DNA from: Apis mellifera
Lineage: Eukaryota; Arthropoda; Insecta; Hymenoptera; Apidae
Direction: 5' to 3'
Length of the DNA: 64,000 bases
Assembly (NCBI RefSeq): GCF_003254395.2
Contig: NC_037646.1
Location: 2,374,942-2,438,941, forward strand
Part shown: in pieces, positions 23,161 through 33,920 of the stretch
How the letters are laid out: every line of letters begins with the position of its first letter
Numbering within the stretch: the stretch's first letter is position 1
Notes under the pieces: generated by a model
Told to the model about the DNA's origin: nothing
Databases searched by the model: none
Seen by the model: the letters and a program-made list of their open reading frames with translations, nothing else
Program-made: the position numbers and the translations under genes

Positions 23161-23620
23161 AGAGAAAATTATCGTCAGATGTAAAAGCACCGATTGAATG
23201 GATAGTCCGATTGAGTGGAGCTTCGGTGGAGGTTTCCGTAGGTGGAAAACAGGAATGACGTTATCGCTCTTTCAACGAGTGTGTTTTCAAACTGGCGCGC
23301 ATCAAACGCATCTATCATGTCCCCGTAAACGAAAGATTTCACGGGCAGGGACGTTCGTTTCAATGGCAACGAGTTTGCGGACGAACACCATCCCCCTTCT
23401 ATCCTCCGCCGATTTTGACGATAGAGAGTTCCTGGCTGTTGCAATCGTTCTTCCTCGTTTTTTTTTCTTTTTCTTTCTTTTTTTTTATCGACGTATCACT
23501 TTCGAAAGCGATAAAACGAGTCTTTCAAGGAGCTTTAAAATTTTCCTGTTAGGGATCATGTTAACGACGTTGTTAGAGAGAAGTACATTTCAATGTTGCA
23601 GAGGATGAGGAAATGGATAT
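23161..23620. other. Less AT-rich island with overlapping ORFs
   Basis: A + strand ATG frame (23198-23608, 136 residues) includes a poly-Phe stretch from a T-rich run, and an overlapping minus frame of 89 codons covers the same DNA. Neither has homology or splice support that I can see. Probably non-coding regulatory DNA. Confidence 0.35.
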
Positions 23621-24130
23621 ACAAGATATACATTTCTCGTGTGATTAGTACTAGATTCAAGATTCGAATTGATTAATTTTGGATTAGCGACTCTTGGTGA
23701 AATTAACTTTCGGTGAAAAGATATCTATCTCTTCGATTTCGAAATATATTTTGGAAATTAACATTTTGAATAGCTTTTTTTCTTTTTTTATAATTGAATC
23801 GCATTGAATATGAAGAATATTTTCGATATTAATCATCATGATAATGCACAATTTATTATGAACGTATACTTAAAAATTGTACGTAATAGTTGCCTATAAC
23901 GTAACAACAGTAATTTTATGCAGATATCGCGAAAATTAGAGCTTAATTACCAACATGCAGAATTTCTCGTTTTTATTCATTGATAGAGAATATTATTTTA
24001 ACTTTACACATTTAAAATTCAATTTTTCAAAAAATCAAACTTGATAAGACAAAAACTACTTCTATCTGAAATTTCTAATCAAATTATCATCATAATTTAT
24101 AATAAATATATTTGAATCAATGATTGCAAT
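23621..24130. other. AT-rich span, no gene seen
   Basis: AT-rich DNA with no recognisable feature. Confidence 0.6.
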
Positions 24131-24478
24131 GCAAGAGGAAAAGGGGAATAAGAGAGCCGAAATTTAAACGATACCGGTAGACGACATTAAGGATATTCCT
24201 TCCGTCGTAAAATCTGGCCCCTCCTGGCTACAAATAAGGGAACACGTTTCCATAGTCAATGACACGTAGATAGGTTTCCAACCGTTAAAGGACCGTCGTT
24301 TGGATGCGACTCTTCTCCCCGTAACTTCTCGTTATCGCCTCGTGATCCCGAAATCGAAAGAAGAACGATCACGTGCCGCGTCAGCGGAATTCACGAGAAG
24401 AAAGAAGAGAAGGAAGATCCAAATCGAGCTTGCCAACTCTCCTTCCCCGAATAATTGATCGAACTAATTGTATTCTCG

Positions 24479-24484
<6 letters not shown>

Positions 24485-24535
<51 letters not shown>
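24485..24535. repeat. (GA)n microsatellite, ~25 units
   Basis: A perfect GA dinucleotide run. Such tracts are typical targets of GAGA-factor-type proteins in insects, though binding here is not shown. Confidence 0.95.
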
Positions 24536-24537
<2 letters not shown>

Positions 24538-24623
24538 GGCCTTTCGACGCCTCCTGGATCCATTAAGAAATGAGAGAAGTCTTGGATGCGACGATTATGC
24601 CCCGCCAACTGTGCGGAGAGCGA

Positions 24624-24640
24624 GGGGGGAGGGAGGGGGG
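24624..24640 (+). other. Potential G-quadruplex motif
   Basis: Runs of six, three and six G are separated by single A bases, enough for four G-tracts of three. C-rich runs at about 24898-24913 and 24963-24981 give similar potential on the other strand. Confidence 0.4.
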
Positions 24641-25340
24641 AATGTGAGAAAGGGACGGAAATGGAGCAAGATGGAGGAGAAAGGGAGACGACAGGTAAGG
24701 AAGTGAAAGGGAGAAGGCAAGGAGCAGAAGGCACATTGCCAGCCAACCAGCCATCCAGTAGACCCAATCTTTTTTAAACGCCCCGCTCATTCATCGCGGC
24801 CAGACAGTCTCACGATTATAAAGCGCAAATCCTTTTATTCCGCCGTTTCGTTCCGCTGCTCTGCTCTTATTTTTTTGCCACCAACTTCCGCCTCTACCTC
24901 CCCCTCCCCCCCCTTCCTCGAGCCTTCCATCTCTGTCCTCCTCCCTCGCCGATATTGTTCGCCCCCTCCTCCCCCCTCCCCAAAGGCTATTTTATTATCC
25001 AATTACTCTCATTTGCTTGGCAAAAGGCAAGCACCAAGCACCGAGGTCCGCTTGTGAAGGGAACGAGTGCAAAACGTTAGCCACTTAATTAGCAGTCTGG
25101 TGACAGATTCGGGTACCACGTTGTCTGTCGCGATGGAAGAGAGAGGGAGGGAGAGGGAGGAGGAGGCAGGAAGGAAGGAAGGAGCAGTTCGAAAGGAGGA
25201 GTGGGAAAAAAAGGTGCGCCTGATGAAAAGGCTTAAAGGAGATAATGGATTCATCTTCTTGACGCGTTGATATTCAGTCGAAATTAAGGGATTATGTTTC
25301 GAAATGCTTTCACTTCATCGTGTTTGCGCGTCGTTACGTA

Positions 25341-26140
25341 AATTGGGATAAGATGTATTTGATCCTCCCCCCTTTTTTTTTGAAACGAGAAAAATTTTGT
25401 AATTAGGGAAAATGGATGAAGGAATGGTTAATTTAATTTTCTTTGATGAAATTTATTATAATTAACGTTCGATTTGTAATTTATAAAATATTTGTTTATT
25501 ATTTTCTTTTTTTTTATCAATATTAATCCTTGATTATTCAATTGATTATCGATAATAAATTGTTCTTGATTGTTATTTATATGTTAGTAAATTATAATAA
25601 TAATTAATTTGAACGTTTAATTAATAAATAATTATTAATTGATCCAATAAATAATCATCTCTTTTTAATCAATAAATGTTATAAGTATGTTAGATTCTTA
25701 ATCAATTTAATCTCATTGTAATTTTCAAGTAAATTGAAAAAAATATTTGAATAAGAATTAAAATAAAATTTTTTGTTAATATTCGAATACTTGTTGTGAT
25801 ATGATGTATAGTATTTTTAACTCCAAATGTTTTGTTTAATATTGTCATTTACTTATAATAGTTTATGAAAAAAAAAGAATAATATTCGAAATTATTTAAA
25901 ATAATAATTATTTTTCTCTAAAAATCAAAAATTTTGGATCAATGATATATTAATATCGAAAATCATTAGTGTAAAGTATTAAAAAATATTTGTAAATTCA
26001 CTTCTATGATGAATTATAAATTTTACAAAAGTTGTAAGTACAAAATATAACAGATTTTACAATTTTTTTTCTTTCATTAAAACGTTGAAAAGTTTTATTT
26101 TTTTTTTTGTCTCTCTATTCTTTTTCTTCTTTTTCTCTTG
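25341..26140. other. AT-rich span, no gene seen
   Basis: AT-rich DNA with no recognisable feature. Confidence 0.6.
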
Positions 26141-26278
26141 TTTGCAAGTTGAAGTTGAGTGAGAAGATACAGGAAGAGGAGAGGAGCTTTATACATCGTT
26201 AGAGATTCACCATATTTCGTCTATCCATTATTCATTGTAGGTTGGCCTCCCTTGTTCTTTTGTTATGTACTTCCTGCA

Positions 26279-26479
26279 TTAGGAGTCCACAACATGTATC
26301 AACTGGTTTTTTGCCAGCTCCTCAACTCTTAATGCGTACATATGTATACATACATACTCCCAGTTGCCAAAGAGATATCGTTTATTGAATAAAGTCCTTA
26401 CGTCCATAACTTTTTTTCCTTCGAAGAAAAGTTTTTCTCCACTAACGTCTATTACTTGGAGGAATGATATGAAATTCAT
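26279..26479 (-). CDS. Possible small ORF, 66 residues
   Basis: A minus-strand ATG frame begins MNFISFLQVIDVSGEKLFFE and ends LIHVVDS at TAA 26279-26281. Its composition is unusually balanced for the region, but the + strand is open over part of the same DNA and ORFs of this length are expected by chance. No family is recognised. Confidence 0.12.
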   Translation of the reverse strand: MNFISFLQVIDVSGEKLFFEGKKVMDVRTLFNKRYLFGNWEYVCIHMYALRVEELAKNQLIHVVDS

Positions 26480-26580
26480 TGAGAACGTCCAGTTTTTGAT
26501 GTTTCACGAATGCTTCCAATCATTTCGAGCCTGTTATTGGCAATCAATCTTACTGAGTAATTTATCACTCCTTTGATACC

Positions 26581-27440
26581 AATTTTTATTGTATTGTATC
26601 GAATGATTCATGTAACTGTAACAATTATTTTTATTTTTTTATTGGAGTTAAAAAAAATGCTAGAATAGGAAAAATGAAAATTAAAATAGAAGAGAATTTT
26701 GTTTAAGAAAAACTAAGAATCTAATTTTTAAATTCATGAAACTCTGAATGCTAATTTTTTTTGTTTTTGTTTTATAAGAATTAATTATTTGATAAATTTT
26801 GATTTTTCAAAAATTTTAGAATTCCATGATGAAAAAAAATTAAATTTTTATGTTTTATTTTCTTTCTATGTAAATTATTCTTATGAATTAGTAAAATCTT
26901 ATAAATAAAAGTGAATTAATATCATTTTTCTTTTTTTTAAATTATTTATACAAATTATTTTTTATTTAAGTTTTGAAAACTTTAAATCGTGAAAATTTAA
27001 CATAGTGATCCGAACTTTGAAAAATCATTTTTTCACGTAAAATAATAAATAATTCGTAATTTATTAATATCGTGATATATAATATCGATAGATTTTATGA
27101 AAATTTCATGTTATTTTTAATGTTTCCTTATCAATTGACAATTTAATTTCTCTTTAAAATTCTATAATAATTAAATCGCGAATACTGGATTTTTAAAACA
27201 AAATTATTTATGAGATAATCCAATATATCCATAATTGAAACAAATTGTCATTATACTCATTTTTCATTTACGAAAATAACGAATCATGCTATAAGTATCA
27301 ATTATTACATTAAAATTCATCAACTCGATTATTGTTTCATCAAATCGAATCGTGTCACTCTCGTACATCAATGCGCGAAAGTTTATCACGATATACAACA
27401 AAATATACATTGAAAATAAACATTAAAAAATTAAACATTA
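26581..27440. other. AT-rich span, no gene seen
   Basis: AT-rich DNA with no recognisable feature. Confidence 0.6.
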
Positions 27441-28259
27441 AATTAAATATCGCTTGAAATCTTACTGACAGATTTGCGCTATTTCCACGCTATTTTTTTG
27501 CCTTCTTGTAATCCCTCTGCAAGCGCCACACCTATGTGTATCTGGTAGATCCTAAAATATAAATGAACTCTGTCGTTTCCTTTCCTCGTCGGTAGATTGC
27601 ATCGAAAATTTAAAACTGAATCGGCGGGAGGGGGAGGACATTCGACGATTTTCCTTTACCATTGAAATTGACTCGAATCCCGGATTCCACTCGAAAATCC
27701 GGCCAAATATGTTCACCTACACCGATTCGCCTCTGCTAGATCAATGCGCTCCAATGAAATGATTTTCCGAAGCGTCTAAATCTTTCCGCCAACGCGATTG
27801 TCGGCCTCAATCTCGGTTAGATTAAATTTTAACCAGAACGAGTATTCCTCCCTCCCCCCCCCCACGGGTTTCTTTCTTTCTTCTTACAAACATTCTCTTT
27901 AACCTTTATAACGATACACGCGATACTTTAAACATACATTTTTATCCGTACTCCGAAAATCTAATCTCTCATATATCGTGAATTATATACATTTAATACA
28001 CTACAATCTCTTAAAAGAAAAAGAAAAGAAAAGAAAAGAAAAAAAGAGAGAAAATGTTAAAATCATCATCGTTTCCTTCTGGACACGAATCCACTCTCGA
28101 CATACAAAATACATGGCCAAAAAAAAAATAGAGTAGTCGTCGTCCATTCGTGAAATAATTACGCCGGGATACACTGGCCCTGGTAGAAATCGAACGGCAA
28201 TGTAAAAATGATTTATCGGCCTTAACCGAGCTCCAGCACGCGATTACCCGCGTGCACGA

Positions 28260-28260
<1 letters not shown>

Positions 28261-28312
<52 letters not shown>
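28261..28312. repeat. (GA)n microsatellite
   Basis: A 52-bp GA run with one interruption (aaa) near its start. Confidence 0.95.
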
Positions 28313-28314
<2 letters not shown>

Positions 28315-28692
28315 ATCACGATTGTTTCCCTCGGCAATTTCCATTGTTCGCTCGTGGAGGAGGGTGTGAGGGTGGCGTTGCGTATCGCGCGAATCCGCGC
28401 TCGTGGTAAATAACAAATGGGTCACGTCTACCGCGTAACCATGATCCATGGAAGTAGCCAGGACGAGGGAGGGCACGATAATGCCCACGTGCAAAGCGTG
28501 TTGATGTAGTCGCATTTGGAAACGCGGCCGGAAGAACACGCGCGTGCAACGGAACTGCGTTCTCGGGCATGATTCAAATTTAATATGAATCCTGGGGAGG
28601 GGAAGAGGGATGCGTGCCTGGGAAAATCCTGTAAGGATTCGAATCTAATAACGTCTTGTTCGAGAGGATATCTGGCGGCTCTCTGTCAACAG

Positions 28693-28716
28693 CTGTGCGC
28701 GAATTGAATAAAACTG
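28693..28716 (+). CDS. Candidate 24-nt microexon
   Basis: A pyrimidine-rich acceptor (ggctctctgtcaacag, ends 28692) and a good ACTG/GTGAGC donor (28717) bound exactly 24 nt, a multiple of three. One frame (two leading bases) is open and reads VRELNKT. Microexons are known in large insect neuronal genes. With so short a segment chance is a real risk. Confidence 0.14.
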
Positions 28717-28740
28717 GTGAGCCGTGGAATGCTGGAAAAA

Positions 28741-29430
28741 GAAAAAGAGGAAAAAAAAGAGAAAGAGAGAAAGGAAGACACGGTGGAATATGGAGTGTTA
28801 GAATTAATAAGAGGATGTTGATTATTTTTGGAATAGAATATTTTTTCTTTTGTGATTATTACTTTATTGGCCAATAATATCGAAGAATTGTAATTGAAAC
28901 TTCGAGTATTTTTGGATATTTATTTTTTCTTATAATTATTATGATTCTATTAAGTTGATTAATAAGTAACTGAAAAATAATAAAAAATTATTTTGAAATA
29001 TTCATTTTTTTATAGGATTAAAGTAAAATCGAAATTGGTTTTCATTCTTTTATTAGATATTAAAATTTTTATTTGAAATGAATATAAGGATTCTGTGTAA
29101 TATATTTTGAAGCCATATTTATCAATGTATCAAAAGTTAGAATTTTTTTATCATTTATATTATTTTTAATCATTTTTTTATTCAAAATAATAGAAAAATT
29201 AACTTAATTTAATTAATTTAATTTTGCAATCTTTTTTTTCTCTTTTTATTTAAAAAATTCAATTCAATAATTGAAATCAAGTTAATACATATTCCTTTAC
29301 TTCTTATTATTCTTATTATTTACTATTAGCTATTATCCGATCACAATTAGTCAGTGTTCACGCGTATTTAATAAATTGAAATAAATTTTCGAACGAAGCC
29401 TTAAATCTTATTTTTAATCATCGTGGTAGC
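28741..29430. other. AT-rich span, no gene seen
   Basis: A short purine-rich part (28736-28775) precedes AT-rich DNA. No gene is seen. Confidence 0.55.
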
Positions 29431-29830
29431 TCTTTGACTTTTATCTTTAAGATACTTGAATATGATGCAAAGATTGCTTGCGCAGTTTGAAGTTCTGAAT
29501 AATTTGAGGCTCTATGATGCAATATACACGGTTAGTCTTGAATAATTAAAATAAATGTTTTATACGCGCGGGCGCATATAATGTCTGTATCTTTTTCCAC
29601 GGATTCCGCGATATTATTTTGTGTCCTATGCGCGGTGGGCGCTTGATAAAACCTCGTCCAATTTATTCCTCTCGTGTCAACTCCATTAAATTTGTTTCAT
29701 AAAAAGGGTCGACTTTTCATTACGAGTGGTCTCTGACGAAGTCAAAGAAGAGTGTGAATTTATTATGATACCGTGCGACCATCGTGGCGACCATAAATTT
29801 ATGTTGGAAATACGAGGTGCAGAAATGTGT
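29431..29830. other. Less AT-rich island, probably non-coding
   Basis: It has stops in all frames and CpG-rich patches near 29568-29645. A gaccataaa motif at about 29789 matches the TTTATGG-type site bound by posterior Hox proteins. Possible enhancer. Confidence 0.3.
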
Positions 29831-31189
29831 TTGATGTATCCAGTAAAAATTCAAACGTTAAATCAATATACATGAAAAATTAAATTGACATAAATTAGGA
29901 CATGTATTGTATGTATACTTCAATACTTTAGAGAGAATAAATTTGATAAATTTAATAAAGATGTTTGTGCAAATGCATATCTTTATAAGAAACAAATATT
30001 ATTTTGTTATAAGAATATTTAAAAAACATATATTTTACTCTTTTATTAAACTATATGATTTTCATACATATATTTTGTATATTACACATGTGTATTGTTT
30101 ATACATTTTTATTACGTATTTTGTGTATATTTAACATTAATTTACTGACAATATTGAAAAAATTATTATATTAAAACTTATTGAAAATAATTATTAAAAT
30201 ATATTGGAAAAATTATCGTATATTGTGATTTAAATGGAACAAATAAAATTAATGGACACGTTTATGCAATTAAAATATGTTAAATATTCAAGAAATATTA
30301 TTGACAATATATTATATAAAACATATATATATATATATTATTATATTATATATTTATCTTTTCATCTTATTTTCATTATATGAATATTAAATGAATTTTT
30401 TTTTCAAGTTTTGTATTATTAATATTAATATAATATAGTATTAATATTTTTACTATATTATTTATTCATAGATTAAGGAAGATTTTATATCATAAAATGG
30501 AAGTAATCATATTTTTATATAAAATCAAAAATCTTCTGTGAATTCATCATTTATAATAAATATTTATTAACATTAATTATTCCAGATAGAGAAAAATTAA
30601 GAATTAGAATTTATTTAGAGATAATAAAAAATGAAAATTGTTATTTCAATTAAAAATTTTTGGCTTATATATATATATCTGAAATTTTATTATCGTCTTT
30701 GTTTTATTGTATTTTATTTCTTTTATCATTTAATAAACTTCTAAATATTTTTTCCTAAATTATATCAGCAAGTTTTTCTTGTAAATATTATAGTTTATAT
30801 TTTTGTTAAATAAATAATAATAACTGAACTTTTCATCTAAAATTTATGTACATATTACATATTTAACACTTGATAATAGCCTACTCAATATGTGTAATAT
30901 ATTTATTTAAAATATCTATATGAAAATGTATCATGTAAAATATATATTTTACATAAAAATCAATTTATTATTTATATATATATATGTATGTATATACATT
31001 AAAAATAATGCATACATAATTCGTAACAATTTATAATAATTCGTACATTCAATCATTTATTACATTTAATCGTCGTAATATTTTTCAATACCTTAAAAAC
31101 ACTCACACTCTGTCCTCATGCCATTATTCATTTTTCCATTATTTGTAAAAATTTTTCTACCATGAGAGTGAACAATCGAAAACTGTTTT
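29831..31189. other. Long AT-rich span, no gene seen
   Basis: About 1.35 kb of very AT-rich DNA with several (TA)n runs (about 30323-30336, 30669-30680 and 30976-30985). No gene is seen. Confidence 0.65.
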
Positions 31190-31426
31190 GCTTTTTTCGA
31201 AAAGCAAGTGGTCGACTAAAAGTAATACCGTAGTTTTCCGATAAAAATACATCTTTGGTCATAGCGCCGTTTCAAATTGTCTACGCGTATCTCTCCCTCT
31301 CCAATTCCCTCTTTCTTGAAAAACAAACGGTCGAAATCTGAAAAAATTTCACATTCGCTATTCGCCATCGCGCCTTTGAAATTCGATTTCCAGTCGCGCT
31401 TGAAGAGGAGGTCGACGGTGAAAGAG

Positions 31427-31798
31427 ATGAAAAGGGTGGTTGAATCAGAAAGGAGAGGTGTGAATTTTGGCGGCTGCGGTAGTTATAGCATTAATGACTG
31501 TCTAGTTCAAAGGGAATTCGAAGATGAATTCAGGGAGCCGTGTAACGAGAATACCACGAACGAGGTAGACGCAGGACTATGTATATTAATGTATCCGTCT
31601 CGACAAACTGCCAACGATTTTTGGACGCTAAACACGATTTTAATTCATCGTTGTAATCTTTTTTCCCTCCGCCTCCTCCTTTTTTCGTGTGAAAAATTTT
31701 TTTCAGAAAAATTCGAGAGGAGAGAAGAAACTAATTGGACAGTAGGTTATCTTTCAATGATGATGGGTCGATTAACGAGAATTTCGATGAGAAGTTAA
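31427..31798 (+). CDS. Candidate ORF, 123 residues, unrecognised
   Basis: The frame is open for 174 codons (31277-31798), the longest non-repetitive open frame in the window, and its first ATG is at 31427. The peptide begins MKRVVESERRGVNFGGCGSY, contains an acidic stretch (EFEDEFREPCNENTTNEVD) and a hydrophobic Leu-rich segment near residues 75-90, and ends RISMRS at TAA 31796-31798. By rough estimate an open frame this long at this base composition is unlikely by chance in 64 kb, but not excluded. A stem-loop (31835-31854) follows the stop by 36 nt, and an AATAAA lies near 32050. No family is recognised. It could be a single-exon gene or part of an exon. Confidence 0.3.
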   Translation: MKRVVESERRGVNFGGCGSYSINDCLVQREFEDEFREPCNENTTNEVDAGLCILMYPSRQTANDFWTLNTILIHRCNLFSLRLLLFSCEKFFSEKFERREETNWTVGYLSMMMGRLTRISMRS

Positions 31799-31834
31799 CA
31801 GATTATTCGATAACTAGGTTAAGTTTATAGAACA

Positions 31835-31854
31835 GGATGTACAATCGTACATCC
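31835..31854. other. Short-loop hairpin
   Basis: The arms ggatgtac and gtacatcc pair perfectly over 8 bp with a 4-nt loop. It sits just downstream of the ORF ending at 31798. It does not match the histone 3' stem-loop. Confidence 0.5.
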
Positions 31855-31900
31855 CTTTCGATCGAGTTCATCGAAATCCAACTGTTTTTGACGCGTTTCA

Positions 31901-32560
31901 TCTATTTTAGTTAGTTTTGTTTCTGAAGTGAACATTTTCGGACAATGAAACGAGTTATTTATAATAGATCTGTTTATTTTGTAGAGTCGTTGTTGTGGAT
32001 TGTGGAATTTTTGTGATTTAATAGGTTTTTTTCGTTGATTCGTTTTTGAATAAATTATCTTTATGCGTTTATTTCGAGTCTGTTATTTGCAAAAGGATAA
32101 CTTTTTTTATGACGTTTAATAATTATTTTAAAAAACCTTGAATTATTTACTTTCTTCTGATGATTGTGAATATATAAATATGATAAAAATATAAAAATTA
32201 TCTATTTTTTTCATATTTAACCCGGATAGATAAACAAATTTATCACACATTGAATAAAATACAAGAATGATAAAAATTTAAACAGTTACTATTTGTTAAA
32301 AGAGAATAATCTTTTTTTAATTTTCAACGAACATTAATTCGTCATAAATAAAATATCTAATACGTATGATTAATTCTATTTTCAATTACTAGACACGCAA
32401 CAGATTCAGATAATATATCACATAATATATGAAAATTATGAAAAGTTCGTGAAAAAAATTTTCGAAAAACAAAAATCAGGAAACTATCGAAACTATCGCG
32501 ATAAATAAGTCAAAAAAAGGATGATTCGGATAGAAATTCTTTGTGATGCATGAAAAACGA
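31901..32560. other. AT-rich span, no gene seen
   Basis: AT-rich DNA with no recognisable feature. Confidence 0.55.
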
Positions 32561-32880
32561 ACGAACAAACCTAGCATGATCGGTTAACTCGTTATCGTAA
32601 AGCATCGTAAAACGCAACGCGCGTGGGCGATGAAAAGATCGTTAACACAGTCGAACATTTTATTAGCACTTCGCTCCGGATCAAAGCCATTAATGGCCGC
32701 GTCCGTCGATTCCATGGTCCCTGGTGTCAATCGACTGGAACTGACCGATGTTGAAAAACGCGTGTAAAACCTGCAACCAATACTACCGGCCACGTTAATA
32801 ATTATTTTTCGTTTCACGAATTTATGCGGGCACACTACGAGTTTACATTTCGCGTCTATGGAATTATTATTTTAATTAAG
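32561..32880. other. Less AT-rich island with 12-bp palindrome
   Basis: It contains gccattaatggc (32686-32697), a perfect palindrome around an ATTAAT homeodomain core, and an 83-codon minus-strand frame without an ATG at its open end. Possible enhancer. Confidence 0.35.
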
Positions 32881-33920
32881 TAAATATTTTTAGTTGCGTA
32901 TTATTTTTTTTTTTCCCACTTTAGAAAAAGTACACATATTTAAACGCCATTGCGAGATAAAATGTTCTAAATAATGTTCTAAAATGGAAATATCTAGTTT
33001 AAAATGCTAATGAGTTTTTTTTAATGTTTTTTTAATGTTTTTTTTAATCGTTATTAATAAGATAATTGTTTAAATGATTGTATTTTTTTTTATTAAAAAT
33101 TTTTTCTTTTTTTCTTTCTTTCTTTTTTATGTGAATATTTTGTTGAAAAAAATGGAATTGAATAAACGAGAAAAGGTAATAATGGAATTAACGTGAAGCG
33201 TGTAAGAAGTGTCTGATTATACGCAGTCTTCTATCACTTTTATTTTCTCAGTGGTGTAAGTAAATCATTCGTACGAGCGAAGTTATTTAAATGATTTAAT
33301 TTAAGAAAATAATAGTTGAAAATTATAATATTCTTAATAAATAAAATGAGCGCTATTTATTTCAAAAATTTAATATCGGTTAAAAAAATGGCGCCAAAAT
33401 TAATTTATAGTAACAGCGAATATATGTATAAATGTATCTTCATAATTTTTTTTTTTTATAATTTTAAAATATGTAAATAAAATAATTGAAATAAAAAAAG
33501 AAATTGATATTTTTTTTTATAGCAAATATCTTTGATACTATTTATTTATTATTTGGGTAATTCTTTTTATTAATCATCTATTTAATTAAGCATTAAAATA
33601 ATATTTATGAATTTGAATTTTTACAAATTATTATTTTCAAATAAATTTAAAAGATTATCAACTTATTTTCTAATTGTTGATTAATTGAACAAAGCGTAGT
33701 TATATTTAATTTAGACTATTTGAATCATTGCAGCTGTATATACTATATTATTATATTACATGCATACGAAGGTTATATTATATCATATCTCTATTTATTC
33801 TACATTTACATATATTTATACGTTAATTTTACATATAATTTTTATTAATTTATCAATAGACAACTCCATTTTCTATAATAGTAATGATTATTTATTTTCA
33901 TCAATTCGTGAAAAATACAG
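32881..33920. other. AT-rich span with splice-like and E2F-like motifs
   Basis: Mostly AT-rich. A very strong acceptor-like run (cttttattttctcag, ends 33251) is followed after 4 nt by gtaagt (33256-33261). An E2F-like palindrome lies at 33388-33397. No gene is seen. Confidence 0.5.
33388..33400. promoter_or_regulatory. E2F/DP-like site candidate
   Basis: The + strand reads atggcgccaaaat, which contains TTTTGGCGCC on the reverse strand, the consensus E2F/DP site. It stands alone in AT-rich DNA with no promoter beside it, so function is doubtful. Confidence 0.2.

Larger units (their letters stand above)
24131..25340. other. Largest island: GA tract, purine and pyrimidine blocks
   Basis: The longest balanced island with strong strand asymmetry: purine-rich on + at 24370-24430, 24480-24535, 24605-24725 and 25130-25220, and pyrimidine-rich at 24865-24985. 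A CAG/GTAAGG donor-like site lies at 24695. The long frames on both strands follow these low-complexity blocks (Glu/Arg or Ser/Leu) and are not called. Confidence 0.5.
27441..28740. other. Long island with AAAAG repeat and GA tract
   Basis: Balanced DNA from about 27470 with a C10 run (27851-27860), an AAAAG array (28014-28045) and the GA tract at 28261. Minus-strand frames of 84-108 codons over the GA tract are Ser/Leu repeats and not called. Probably regulatory. Confidence 0.45.

Noticed and set aside
24381..24767. 128-codon minus-strand frame over the GA tract
   Set aside because: The core is a pure Ser-Leu repeat produced by (CT)n. Similar artefacts occur at 13609-14049, 28011-28539, 42378-42668 and 63229-63594.
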